DNA of 64,000 nucleotides from Zoogloea sp041914405 (GCF_041914405.1 NZ_JAYSDK010000010.1:84382-148381); one strand, 5' to 3'; numbered from the stretch's first letter, positions 54,089 through 62,635 are shown. Notes: generated by a model not told the origin, from the letters alone. Numbers and translations are program-made.

Positions 54089-54271
54089 CTAGTCGTTGCG
54101 CTCGAGGAAGCGCCGGGTTGCCAGGCGCAGAAAATTCATCTGCTGGCGGAAAGCCCGGCAACCGCCACAGAACAGCAAGTGCAGGCCCAGACGCACCCTT
54201 TCGGCGCGGCCCAGCGGACGGTCCAGCGCCTCGGACATCAGGTGGGTCGCATCCTTGCATTTCATCATCAT
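54089..54271 (-). CDS. Zinc-finger (zf-HC2) anti-sigma factor
   Basis: 60-residue protein with the HxxxCxxC zinc motif: GLHLLFCGGCRAFRQQM. C4 in MMKCKD is the usual third Cys ligand. Such short cytosolic proteins hold ECF sigma factors until a metal or redox signal releases them. It overlaps the sigma gene stop by four bases (ATGA). No membrane helix is present, so the signal is cytoplasmic. Confidence 0.85.
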   Translation of the reverse strand: MMMKCKDATHLMSEALDRPLGRAERVRLGLHLLFCGGCRAFRQQMNFLRLATRRFLERND

Positions 54272-54852
54272 GCCCGGCCCTCCGCGCCGAACCAGCCGTG
54301 GGTAAGACACTGCCGCAGCGCCGCGCGGGCCCTGTGCAGGATCACGTTGCAGTTACTGGTGGTGAGGACCAGCGTCGCGCAGATCTCGTCGGTCTCGAAA
54401 CCGAGGAACTCGCGCATCATGAAAACCCGCGCGGTACGCGCCGGGAGCACTTCCAGACAGGTCTCGAAGACCTGCCAGAACTGGCGCTGGGCCAGTGCCT
54501 CCTCCGGATCGCCCCACGCCTGCGGACGTCCTTGCGGGCTCCAGTGTTCGTTGTCCTTGAAGAGCCGATCAAAGGCCTCGTCGAGCTCACCCTCGTCGCG
54601 CTCGAAGCTGGAAATCTGCACCGTGCGGCCGCGCTCGCGCAGCATGTCGATGATCTTGTGGCGCAGGATCGTGAAGATCCAGGTCTTCAGCGCCGAGCGC
54701 CCGGCAAAGCGGTCGATGCCCAGCAGCGCCGACTCGATGGCTTCCTGCACGGCGTCATCAGCCGCCGCCTCGTCCTGCAGTTGCAGGCGGGCGAATTTCA
54801 GCATCTGCGGGCGAAAGCCCGAAATGAGCTCGGCACTTCCGGAGTCGATCAT
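54268..54852 (-). CDS. ECF RNA polymerase sigma factor
   Basis: 194-residue sigma-70-like factor. Region 2 is seen in LKFARLQLQDEAAADDAVQE and SALKTWIFTILRHKIIDMLR; region 4 in LPARTARVFMMREFLGFETD and TSNCNVILHRARAALRQCL. It lies at the 3' end of the RiPP operon, 193 bp after the DUF2063 gene, followed by its anti-sigma. Sigma factors of this group accompany DUF692/DUF2063 clusters and respond to copper or other metals in characterised cases. Confidence 0.92.
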   Translation of the reverse strand: MIDSGSAELISGFRPQMLKFARLQLQDEAAADDAVQEAIESALLGIDRFAGRSALKTWIFTILRHKIIDMLRERGRTVQISSFERDEGELDEAFDRLFKDNEHWSPQGRPQAWGDPEEALAQRQFWQVFETCLEVLPARTARVFMMREFLGFETDEICATLVLTTSNCNVILHRARAALRQCLTHGWFGAEGRA

Positions 54853-55045
54853 GTCTGGCGCACGGACTGCAGGGCGGCACGCCCATACGGCTTGGCAAGC
54901 TGCCGCCGATGGATCCGGATCTCCCTGCCCGGCCGCCCCGGCCCAGACAGGATCAGTGGCATCAGCATAGCAAGGAAGCGCCGCGCAGGCTGAAACTTGC
55001 CGTCGCCATGCGCCCCCTCAGACCCGGCGTGCCACACCGTGGTGC

Positions 55046-55792
55046 TCAGTTCCGCACTCCCAGCACGACACCATGCAGGCAAAGCTCGGCGAGGCTATGC
55101 CGGCCGAAATCGAGGAAGGCGGCATCGGCTGGCCGCCCCAGCTCGGCGGCCAGGGCCTCGAGGGCCTGCCGCCCGCTCCGTTGCCCATCCAGCAGGGCCA
55201 GCAGGTGCGCCGTGGCCGGGCTCAAGTCCATGAAGCGCACCGCATCCTGCGCATCCCGGTACACCACCAGATGGGCCGGCTCGGGCTGGCGCGGCCGGAA
55301 GTCCGGCCCGATGCGCTGCACCGGCCACGCGAAGGCCAGCGACAGCAGGGCCGGATTGGCCACCGGCACGCCGTCGAGCAGGTCGCCGTCGGGCCGGTGT
55401 GGCGGCACGACCACGTCCATGACATCCACCGCCAGCTCCGCCCATTCGTAGCGCGCCAGCTCACCGAACCAGCGCGGCAGCGGCTGGCGGCAAGCGCCGC
55501 TGTCCAGGTAGGCCAGGAACTCCTGCGGGATCTCGCGGAACCACGGCGTCGCACAGCGCCAGTCGCGCAGGAAGGCGCGGCACAGGCGGGCCCACCGGGC
55601 TTCGCCGAGCGTCACCCGGGCCACCGGGAAGCAGCGGTCGAGGAAGCCCCGCAGGCGCTGGAACACCAGTCCTTCGTACACCACCATGCGGGCGGCCGGC
55701 GCCCCCGCCGGACAGGCAACCCGGCGGCCGTGACGCAGGCGCTCGCCGAAGGCGGCCTGCCAGGCCTGCAGCCCGGCGGCGGGCCCGCTCAC
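55046..55792 (-). CDS. DUF2063 (HvfC/BufC-like) partner of the MNIO enzyme
   Basis: 248 residues with a GTG start at 55792 that overlaps the DUF692 stop (GTGA). The N-terminal DUF2063 domain is ARMVVYEGLVFQRLRGFLDR followed by CFPVARVTLGEARW, then FLRDWRCATPWFREIPQEFL and a helical C-terminal domain with LSPATAHLLALLDG. Family members bind the precursor leader and deliver it to the DUF692 enzyme. The close coupling here supports a stable pair. Confidence 0.87.
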   Translation of the reverse strand: MSGPAAGLQAWQAAFGERLRHGRRVACPAGAPAARMVVYEGLVFQRLRGFLDRCFPVARVTLGEARWARLCRAFLRDWRCATPWFREIPQEFLAYLDSGACRQPLPRWFGELARYEWAELAVDVMDVVVPPHRPDGDLLDGVPVANPALLSLAFAWPVQRIGPDFRPRQPEPAHLVVYRDAQDAVRFMDLSPATAHLLALLDGQRSGRQALEALAAELGRPADAAFLDFGRHSLAELCLHGVVLGVRN

Positions 55793-56634
55793 GCCAGCAC
55801 CTCGGCGGCACGCCGCGCACGGGCCTGGCGGGCAGCGATCTGCGCCACCTCGGAGCCCAGCGCAGCCAAAGTCGGAAAGTTGAAGTCCCGCTCCAAGCAG
55901 GTCGGCAGCGGACCAGTGCGCGCATAGGCAGCGTCGAGCAGCGCCCACACCGGGTCGATCACGTCGGCGCCATGGGTGTCGATACGCAACCCGTCCGGCT
56001 CCACGTCATGCCCCGCCACGTGGATGTAGCAGCAGCGCTCCAGCGGCAGCGCGTGCAGGAATGCGTAGGGGTCGAAGCCAAAGTTGGCGGCATTGACGAG
56101 GATGTTGTTCACATCCAGGTGCAGCCGGCAGCCGGACTCCTCCACCACTGCACGGATGAAGTCCGCCTCGCCCATCTCGGCCCCCGGTGGCGCCACGTAG
56201 TACGAGGCGTTCTCGATGCCGATGGCCATGCCCAGCGCATCCTGGGCCTGGCGGATACGCCCGGCGACCCAGCGCACCGCCTCGCCGGTACACGGCAGCG
56301 GCAGCAGCTCGTAGAGCTGGCCGGCGTCGCCACACCACGACAGGTGTTCGGTGTACAGGCCGATGCCGTGTTCGGCCATGAAGCCGCGGATGCGCGCCAG
56401 CAGTTCCATGTCGAGGGGCAGCGGGCCGCCCAGATTCAGGGACAGGCCGTGGCAGACGAAGGGGAAACGCTCGGTGAAGGCGCGCAGCTGGCGCGCCGAG
56501 CGGCCGCCCATGCCGGCCCAGTTCTCCGGTGCCAACTCGAAGAAATCCACCGCATCGGGCACGCCGGCTTCCATCTCGGCCAGCAGTTCGCGGCGAAAGC
56601 CGAGCCCGGCACCGTGGGGCGTGCGTCCTGGCAT
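55789..56634 (-). CDS. DUF692 multinuclear iron oxidase (MNIO; HvfB/BufB-like)
   Basis: 281-residue TIM-barrel enzyme. Conserved iron ligands of the family are visible in DFFELAPENWAGMGG, VCHGLSLNLGG, YTEHLSWCGD, IGIENASYY, LDVNNILVNAANFGFD, HVAGHDVE and DTHGADVID. Members use two or three irons to modify Cys in RiPP precursors, for example to oxazolone/thioamide. GGGAGG lies seven bases before ATG 56634; the longer frame to 56685 is less likely. The precursor gene is 60 bp upstream in the same operon. Confidence 0.9.
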   Translation of the reverse strand: MPGRTPHGAGLGFRRELLAEMEAGVPDAVDFFELAPENWAGMGGRSARQLRAFTERFPFVCHGLSLNLGGPLPLDMELLARIRGFMAEHGIGLYTEHLSWCGDAGQLYELLPLPCTGEAVRWVAGRIRQAQDALGMAIGIENASYYVAPPGAEMGEADFIRAVVEESGCRLHLDVNNILVNAANFGFDPYAFLHALPLERCCYIHVAGHDVEPDGLRIDTHGADVIDPVWALLDAAYARTGPLPTCLERDFNFPTLAALGSEVAQIAARQARARRAAEVLA

Positions 56635-56694
56635 GTCGAATCCTCCCGCCTGTGCCGGGGCTGGGCCTGTGCCCGCCCCGGTCATTTTGCTCGA

Positions 56695-56994
56695 TTACTT
56701 CTTCTTGTCGGCACCGCAGCTGCCGTCACCCTTCTTGTCCGCGCCACAGGAACCGTCGGCCTTCTTGTCCATGGCCATCTTGTCGTCCATCTTCTTGTCG
56801 GCCTTGTGGGCGGACTTTTTGGCGGCAGCCTTCTTGTCCCCGCCACACTTGCCATCCTGCATCTTGGTATCGGCCTGGGCCAGCTGGTAGCCCCCTTCCA
56901 GCGGCTTGGCTGCAAAGGGGTTGTCGGCGGCATGGGCAACACCAAAGGCGACGGACGCGGCCAGCGCAGCGGTTACGGCGGAAGTCTTCTTCAT
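56695..56994 (-). CDS. HvfA-like RiPP precursor (DG(K/S)CG repeats)
   Basis: 99-residue secreted peptide. Residues 1-22 are a signal peptide (MKKTSAVTAALAASVAFGVA, HA). Then comes a leader-like NPFAAKPLEGGYQLAQ and a Lys/Asp/Ala-rich core with three motifs: DGKCGGDKK at 47-55, DGSCGADKK at 80-88 and DGSCGADKK at 90-98. The three Cys are the only ones in the protein. This matches HvfA/bufferin precursors, whose Cys in xGxCG are modified by the MNIO enzyme to bind copper. AAGGAG precedes ATG at 56994. The modification itself is inferred. Confidence 0.87.
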   Translation of the reverse strand: MKKTSAVTAALAASVAFGVAHAADNPFAAKPLEGGYQLAQADTKMQDGKCGGDKKAAAKKSAHKADKKMDDKMAMDKKADGSCGADKKGDGSCGADKKK

Positions 56995-57067
56995 CACGGA
57001 TCTCCTTGAGGGGTTGAACAGCCCTGCCGGACGCCGGCATGGCAGTCCGGATTATCAGGTGCTGGCG

Positions 57068-57098
57068 ATTGGACGGGAATGCCCCCGGTGTTCTTACA
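57068..57098 (-). promoter_or_regulatory. Candidate ECF promoter of the RiPP operon
   Basis: On the minus strand TGTAAGAAC, 13 bases, CCGTCCAAT. The AAC and CGTC elements at this spacing fit ECF promoters. It lies about 75 bases before the precursor ATG and could be read by the operon's own sigma factor. Confidence 0.45.
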
Positions 57099-57196
57099 TG
57101 CCCGATGAAAAAATTTCACCGTGCTGCACGGCCAGCCTGCTGTAGGGGCGAATCTGTGGGGGAGGCATCCTGTCCTGCAAACTCCGGCCACCCCAC

Positions 57197-57221
57197 AAAA
57201 AAACGCCGGCAAAAGCCGGCG
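57197..57221 (-). terminator. Terminator of the AhpD-like gene
   Basis: On the minus strand the stem CGCCGGC / GCCGGCG with a TTTT loop is followed by seven T. It separates this gene from the RiPP operon promoter downstream. Confidence 0.9.
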
Positions 57222-57276
57222 ACGAAAGGGCCGGACTAGCGGCCGAGAGGGATAGGGGAAAAGAGGCGCCGGGCGC

Positions 57277-57858
57277 TCAGCTCTTCGGCAGGCGGCCCAT
57301 CAGGTAGAACTCGTCGTTGGGACGCAGGGAGATCAGGTTGGCGAGCCGGTTGCTCATCGCGAAGAAGGCGGTGATCGCGCCGATGTCCCAGATCGCCTCA
57401 TCGTCGAAGCCGTGGGCCTTGAGGATTGCGATGTCGGCATCGCCGACGGTGGCCGAATCGAGGGACAGTTTCACCGCGAAATCGAGCATGGCCTGCTGGC
57501 GCGGGCTGATTTCGGCCTTGCGGTAGTTGGTGGCCAGCTGGTCGGCGACCCGCGGGTTCTTGGCGCGGATGCGCAGGATCGCCCCGTGGGCGACCACACA
57601 GTACAGGCACTGGTTGGCGCCGGAGGTAGCGACGACGATCATCTCCCGCTCGGCCTTGCTGAGGCCGACGTCCTTCTCCATCAGCGCGTCGTGGTAGGCG
57701 AAGAAGGCGCGGAACTCCTCCGGGCGGTGAGCCAGCGCGAGAAATACGTTGGGCACGAAACCGGCCTTCTCCTGCACCGCCAGGATGCGGGAGCGCACGT
57801 CCTCGGGCAGGTCGGCAAGTTCGGGAACGGGATAGCGGCTGATCGGCAGATCGGACAT
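57277..57858 (-). CDS. AhpD-like carboxymuconolactone decarboxylase family (peroxidase-related)
   Basis: 193-residue protein of the uncharacterised peroxidase-related group. The CxxC redox pair is at 84-87 in NQCLYCVVAHG, with the conserved His at 91, inside the AhpD-like helical fold (LSKAEREMIVVATSGANQC). Family members reduce peroxides with thiols or are simply CMD-like. It ends with a clear terminator. Location beside a copper-RiPP operon is suggestive of oxidative or metal stress but unproven. Confidence 0.85.
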   Translation of the reverse strand: MSDLPISRYPVPELADLPEDVRSRILAVQEKAGFVPNVFLALAHRPEEFRAFFAYHDALMEKDVGLSKAEREMIVVATSGANQCLYCVVAHGAILRIRAKNPRVADQLATNYRKAEISPRQQAMLDFAVKLSLDSATVGDADIAILKAHGFDDEAIWDIGAITAFFAMSNRLANLISLRPNDEFYLMGRLPKS

Positions 57859-58109
57859 GGCGGGTCTCCTGAAATATCTTTTTCTGGCGTGGCGCGAAAT
57901 GCGCGCTGCGAGTGTAGCCGGCCGGTCGCAACGCGCGGCGCGCGCCCGAGCAGATCGTCGGAAAGTACAAACGAGTTGGCCGAAAGCGCATGACGGAGGC
58001 CACCGGGCCGATACCGACGGTATGCACAGAACTGCCGCCGACGGCGCTTATCGCCACTGCCTGCCTCCCCTAAGATCAGCCCAACAGCATCGACACAAGG
58101 AGCACGGCC

Positions 58110-58460
58110 ATGCGCATCCGGATTGCCTGGGACCACGGAGAGGTCTTCGCCCGCCTGGACGACACGCCCGGCAGCCGCGCGATGCTGGCTGCGCTGCCGC
58201 TGCAGTCCACCGCCGCCAGCCGCGGCGAAGAGCTCGTCCTCAGCGTTCCGCTGCGCGTCCGCGCGGGCGGCAAGACCCGTGACGACCTGGAGCCGGGCAC
58301 CGTGTGCTACTGGCCGGCCGGCGCATCCATCGCCCTGCCCTTCGGCTCGGCGGCGGTCCACCACGACAGCGGCTGCCAGGTGCTCGGCCGCCTGGAGGAC
58401 GACCCGCGCCTGTTGCGCCAGGTACGCAGCGGCCACCTGCTGACGGTGACGCGGGCCTGA
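58110..58460 (+). CDS. Cyclophilin-like fold protein
   Basis: 116-residue small beta-barrel protein of the cyclophilin-like family: a start with RIRIAWDHGEVFARLDDTPG, then GEELVLSVPL and LEPGTVCYWPAGASIALPFG. These lack prolyl isomerase residues and have unknown function. ATG at 58110 follows AAGGAG. It is divergent from the AhpD-like gene. Confidence 0.75.
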   Translation: MRIRIAWDHGEVFARLDDTPGSRAMLAALPLQSTAASRGEELVLSVPLRVRAGGKTRDDLEPGTVCYWPAGASIALPFGSAAVHHDSGCQVLGRLEDDPRLLRQVRSGHLLTVTRA

Positions 58461-58485
58461 CGAGCGTGCCGCCACGCGGCCGCCC

Positions 58486-59391
58486 TCAGCGTTCCCAGTA
58501 ACCCGGCTCGGCATAGATGCGCTTCAGGTAGTCCATGAAGACGCGCACCTTGGCCGGCAGGTAGCGCTGCTGCGGATAGACCGCCTGGATCGCGTAGGCC
58601 GGCGCGGCGAAGTCGTCGAGCACGGTGACCAGCTCGCCGCGCTTCAACTCGCCCTCGATCTCCCAGGTAGACCGCCAGCCGATGCCGAGGCCCTGCTTGA
58701 CCCAGCTGTAGAGCAGCTCGCCGTCGTTGCAGTCGAGGTTGCCGCTGACCTTCACCGCCACCATCTTCCCGTCCTGCAGGAAGGACCAGCCGCGCTGCTG
58801 GCCGCCCTGCAGATTGAAGGCCAGGCAGTTGTGGTGCGCCAGGTCGTCCAACGTCTGCGGCACCCCGTGGCGCTCGAAATAGGCCGGCGTACCGCATACG
58901 ACTCGCCGGTTACCGGCCAGCTTCACCGCCACGTAGTTCGGGTCGGTCACCTCGCCGATGCGGATCGACATGTCGTAGCCCTCGCGCACCAGGTCCACCA
59001 CGCTGTCGGTCAGGTTGAAGGACAGCTTGAGGTCCGGGTACAGCGCCTGGAAAGCCGGCCCGTGGGGCGCCACGTGGCGCCGCCCGAAGGCCGCCGGCGC
59101 CGACACCACCAGGTGGCCGCGTACCGTGTTGCGGCCGGCAGTGATCGCCGACTCCACGTCGTCGAAGTCTTTCAACAGCTGGCGCGCCTGTTCGAGAAAG
59201 CGCTCGCCCAGCTCGGTGAGGTGCAGGCCGCGGGTCGAGCGGTGCATCAGCTTCACGCCGAGGCGCCCCTCCAGCGCGTCGAGGCGCCGCCCCATGACTA
59301 CCGGCGTGACCTGCTCGACCAATGCCGCCGCGGCGAAGCTGCCCTTTTCCGCCACCAGCACGAAGCTGCGCAGCTCGGTATAACGATCCAT
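58486..59391 (-). CDS. LysR-family transcriptional regulator
   Basis: 301-residue LysR. The DNA-binding domain is SFVLVAEKGSFAAAALVEQV, with PVVMGRRLDALEGRLGVKLM as recognition helix, and a full effector domain follows. It resembles DmlR/YafC-type regulators. No divergent target is adjacent; the chemoreceptor gene upstream is transcribed in the same direction. It ends convergently with the cyclophilin-like gene. Confidence 0.87.
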   Translation of the reverse strand: MDRYTELRSFVLVAEKGSFAAAALVEQVTPVVMGRRLDALEGRLGVKLMHRSTRGLHLTELGERFLEQARQLLKDFDDVESAITAGRNTVRGHLVVSAPAAFGRRHVAPHGPAFQALYPDLKLSFNLTDSVVDLVREGYDMSIRIGEVTDPNYVAVKLAGNRRVVCGTPAYFERHGVPQTLDDLAHHNCLAFNLQGGQQRGWSFLQDGKMVAVKVSGNLDCNDGELLYSWVKQGLGIGWRSTWEIEGELKRGELVTVLDDFAAPAYAIQAVYPQQRYLPAKVRVFMDYLKRIYAEPGYWER

Positions 59392-59418
59392 TCTGAATTC
59401 TCCTTGTCGGGCTGCCGC

Positions 59419-61203
59419 TCAGTCGCCCACCACCGGCCAGCCGCGCGGATCGAAGCCGTAGCGCAGCGCGCCCCAGTGGCGGCCACCCACGCGGAGCGGG
59501 AGCGCCACCTCGGTGAGGATGTCGCCGTTGTCGCGGGTGTAGGTGCGCACCACGAAGGGCTTGTCGGTCTGGCGGGCCACGGCCAGCGCATCGGGGGTGT
59601 CGAACAGGCGCTTGTGACGGCTGCGTTCACCATCCACCGCCGGGTCGCCACAGGCCGGATGGGAATGGCAGCGGTTGTGGGTCGGCGCATAGCCGTTACG
59701 GTCCACCAGCACGCAGAAACGCCCCCACTCGAAGCGCGCCAGCACCTGGTCGAGCACCGCCTGCAGCGGAGTTTCCAGAGCCAAGTCGTAGCCGGTGTGA
59801 TACTGGCGTGGGTCGGTGCCGGCAATCGGCCGGTAGATCTGGTCGAACACGTCGATGCCGCGCGCGGCGGCCCCTGCGAGGATGGTCTCCAGCTCGGCCG
59901 CCGCCGGCTGCAGGGTGTTGATGACCTCGTGGAACTCGCCCTCGCCAACGACGAAGCGCAGGATGATCTCCTGAATCTTGCCCGACGCCTGGTCGAGCTC
60001 GCCGGCCACCACCTCGCTGTGTTGCAGGCGCTCGCTGACCTGCTGGCTGAGGGCGTCGATCTCGCCGATGTTGCGATGGACCGTGCGGTTGCTGTCGGCA
60101 AAGCGCTCCAGCGTCGCGGCGACGCTGCCGAGGGTCCGCGCGGTGCGGTCGAAATCCCCCATCAACACAGCGAAGTTGGCGGCCGCCTTGTCCATCACGT
60201 CGCGGGTCAGGCCGATGTCGTCGGTGATCCGGGCCGTCTCGCTGCGGGTGCTGTCCACCAGGCCGAGCATGCCGTCGATGTTGCGCGAGATCTCCTCGGA
60301 CGCCTGCCGGGAGCGCTCCGCCAGCCCGCGCACCTCGTCCGCCACCACCGAGAAGCCGCGCCCCGCCTCGCCGGCCCGGGCCGCCTCGATGGAGGCATTG
60401 AGGGCCAGCAGGTTGGTCTGCTCAGCGATCCCGCGGATCAGCACGACGATGGCCTGGATGCTCTCCGAGCGGGCGCTCAGGTCGGCCACCGTGTGGTTGA
60501 AGCGCCCGACCCGCAGGCTGACTTCATTGACGCGCCGGGCCGCCTCTTCCAGCTCGTCGTTGGAGCTGCGCGCCAGCTCCAGGTTAGCCAGGGTCACGCC
60601 GGCGATGCGCTGGGTCTCGGCGCTGACCTCGCTGATGCCCAGCGTGGTCGCACTGCTCGCTTCGCGCACCTGCTCGGCGAGGCGGTCCTGCAGCTGCGCG
60701 CTGGCCGCCGACTGGCCAAGGTTGCGGCGGGTCAGCGCGGTGTCCATGCCGATGCGGAAGGTCATCAGCCGCACGTTGTTGAGCAGGTGGCGCATCTTGC
60801 GCAGGAAGCGGTTGTAGGCCTCGGCCAGCTCGCGCAGTTCGTCGTGGGTGCTGGCCGGCAGGTCCCGCGACAGGTTGCCGACACCGGCGCCGATTTGCTC
60901 GAAGATGTCGATCACCGCGCGCACCGGCCGCACGATCAGAAAGCGGAAGTACCACACCGAAAAGGCCACATAGGCCACCGAGGCGAGGAGGAGCGCCACG
61001 TTCCATCCCAGCAGCCCGTCTAGGGCCGCGCCGGCCTGCCCGTCCCCGCCCGGCTGGCCGCGCAGTTGCTCGCGGGTCCGCCAGGTCAGCGCCAGCAGCA
61101 CGAGCTGGAAGCCGCACACCAGGAACAGGCTGCAGAACTTGCGGGTGAGGGAATTCCACACCACCCGCTCGCTCAGTTCATAGAGCCGGACTACGGCCTT
61201 CAT
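59419..61203 (-). CDS. Chemoreceptor with C-terminal cytoplasmic sensor domain
   Basis: 594 residues. Two N-terminal helices (about 25-45 and 70-92) flank a short loop of under 30 residues, so there is no real periplasmic sensor. HAMP and the signalling domain follow, with EQTNLLALNASIEAARAG at the tip. The last 130 residues form a separate domain: GIDVFDQIYRPIAGTDPRQY, RNGYAPTHNRCHSHP and HWGALRYGF. This tail is found on a subset of MCPs and is thought to be a PAS-like sensor. It lies seven bases upstream of... the pyruvate kinase gene end (61211), same strand. Confidence 0.83.
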   Translation of the reverse strand: MKAVVRLYELSERVVWNSLTRKFCSLFLVCGFQLVLLALTWRTREQLRGQPGGDGQAGAALDGLLGWNVALLLASVAYVAFSVWYFRFLIVRPVRAVIDIFEQIGAGVGNLSRDLPASTHDELRELAEAYNRFLRKMRHLLNNVRLMTFRIGMDTALTRRNLGQSAASAQLQDRLAEQVREASSATTLGISEVSAETQRIAGVTLANLELARSSNDELEEAARRVNEVSLRVGRFNHTVADLSARSESIQAIVVLIRGIAEQTNLLALNASIEAARAGEAGRGFSVVADEVRGLAERSRQASEEISRNIDGMLGLVDSTRSETARITDDIGLTRDVMDKAAANFAVLMGDFDRTARTLGSVAATLERFADSNRTVHRNIGEIDALSQQVSERLQHSEVVAGELDQASGKIQEIILRFVVGEGEFHEVINTLQPAAAELETILAGAAARGIDVFDQIYRPIAGTDPRQYHTGYDLALETPLQAVLDQVLARFEWGRFCVLVDRNGYAPTHNRCHSHPACGDPAVDGERSRHKRLFDTPDALAVARQTDKPFVVRTYTRDNGDILTEVALPLRVGGRHWGALRYGFDPRGWPVVGD

Positions 61204-61210
61204 GCCCGGC

Positions 61211-62635
61211 TCACGCCCCCGGCACGCGGGCCACGTGCAGCAGGTTGGTGCTGCCCTGCTGGCCGAAAGGCAGGCCGGCGATGACCACCACCGTGTCGCC
61301 CGCCTGGGCCACCGCCTCGCGCAAGGCCGCGGCAGTGGCGTGCTCGATCATCTCGGCCACGTCGTGCACCTCATCGAAGGGCACCGGATGCACGCCCCAG
61401 GCGATGGCCAGGCGGCGCGCCGTGGCGAGCCGCGGGGTCAGCGCCAGGATCGGCGTCACCGGTCGTTCCCGGCTGGCCCGCAGGGCGCTGAAACCGGAGG
61501 TGGTGAAGGCCACCGTGGCAGCCGGTTCGAGCAGGCCGGCGACGCGGCGCAGCGCACAGCAGATGGCGTCCGGCGTGGTCGCCGCGGCCGGCGTGTGGCT
61601 GGCCTCCAGCTCGCCGCGCCAGGCCGGGTCCTGCTCCACCTCGCCGATGATGCGGTCCATGATTGACACCGCCTCCACCGGGTACTGGCCGGAGGCCGAC
61701 TCGGCGGACAGCATCACCGCATCAGCGCCTTCATACACCGCGGTAGCCACGTCGGAGGCTTCGGCGCGGGTCGGCACCGGGGCGGTGATCATCGACTCGA
61801 GCATCTGGGTCGCCACCACCACCGGCCGACCGGCGGCCCGCGCGGCCCGCACGATGCGCCGCTGCAGCACCGGCACCTGCTGGGGCGGCAGCTCGACGCC
61901 CAGGTCGCCACGGGCCACCATCACGCCGTCAGCCAGCGCGACGATGTCGTCCAGGTGCTCAATGGCCGCCGGTTTCTCCAGCTTGGCCATGATCCACGCC
62001 TTGTCGCCGATCAGCTCGCGGGCTTCGCGGATGTCCTCGGGGCGCTGCACGAAGGACAGCGCGACCCAATCGACGCCCATTTCCAGGCCAAAGGCCAGGT
62101 CGGCCCGGTCCTTGGCGGTGAGCGGCGAGATCGGCAGCAGCACGCCGGGCACATTGACGCCCTTGCGGTCGGACAGCGGACCGCCGACCAGCACGGTGGT
62201 CTCGGCGTGGTCCGGCCCGAAGCTGTCCACCCGCAGGCGCAGCTTGCCGTCGTCGAGCAGCAGCTCGGTGCCGGCTTCCAGCGCGGCGAAGATCTCTGGG
62301 TGCGGCAGGCTGGCGCGGGTCGCGTCGCCGTCGGCCGGGTCCAGGTCGAGGCGGAAACGCTGGCCGGCTTCGAGCAGCACCTTGCCGCCGGCGATGCGGC
62401 CGACGCGCAGTTTGGGGCCCTGCAGGTCCATCAGCACGCCGATCGGGCGGCCGCGCTCGGCCTCCACCTGGCGGATCAGCTTGAGGCGCTCGGCGTGGTC
62501 GGCATGGCTGCCGTGGCTGAAGTTAAGACGGAAGACATCGGCACCGGCATCGAAGAGTTCGCGGATGCGCGCCAGCGTCGAGCTGGACGGGCCGAGGGTG
62601 GCGAGGATGCGGGAACGGCGGGCGCGCTTCATCAT
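61211..62635 (-). CDS. pyk: Pyruvate kinase
   Basis: 474-residue glycolytic enzyme making pyruvate and ATP from phosphoenolpyruvate. Conserved parts include TLGPSSST, FRLNFSHGSH, MDLQGPKLRVG, the active-site MVARGDLGVELP and SAESASGQYPVEAV. The start at 62635 overlaps the GlcG-like gene stop (ATGA). It is linked to glycerate kinase rather than central glycolysis genes, so it likely finishes a glyoxylate/tartrate to pyruvate route. The C-terminal effector domain is present but its allosteric ligand is not readable. Confidence 0.94.
   Translation of the reverse strand: MMKRARRSRILATLGPSSSTLARIRELFDAGADVFRLNFSHGSHADHAERLKLIRQVEAERGRPIGVLMDLQGPKLRVGRIAGGKVLLEAGQRFRLDLDPADGDATRASLPHPEIFAALEAGTELLLDDGKLRLRVDSFGPDHAETTVLVGGPLSDRKGVNVPGVLLPISPLTAKDRADLAFGLEMGVDWVALSFVQRPEDIREARELIGDKAWIMAKLEKPAAIEHLDDIVALADGVMVARGDLGVELPPQQVPVLQRRIVRAARAAGRPVVVATQMLESMITAPVPTRAEASDVATAVYEGADAVMLSAESASGQYPVEAVSIMDRIIGEVEQDPAWRGELEASHTPAAATTPDAICCALRRVAGLLEPAATVAFTTSGFSALRASRERPVTPILALTPRLATARRLAIAWGVHPVPFDEVHDVAEMIEHATAAALREAVAQAGDTVVVIAGLPFGQQGSTNLLHVARVPGA

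Noticed and set aside
57141..57160. GGGGCGAAT near the AhpD terminator, resembling a REP half
   Set aside because: Only nine bases match and there is no second arm; could be chance in GC-rich DNA.
58831..61023. A 730-codon open frame antisense to the LysR and chemoreceptor genes
   Set aside because: Both real genes have clear domains; the antisense protein is His/Arg/Gly-rich with no fold signature.
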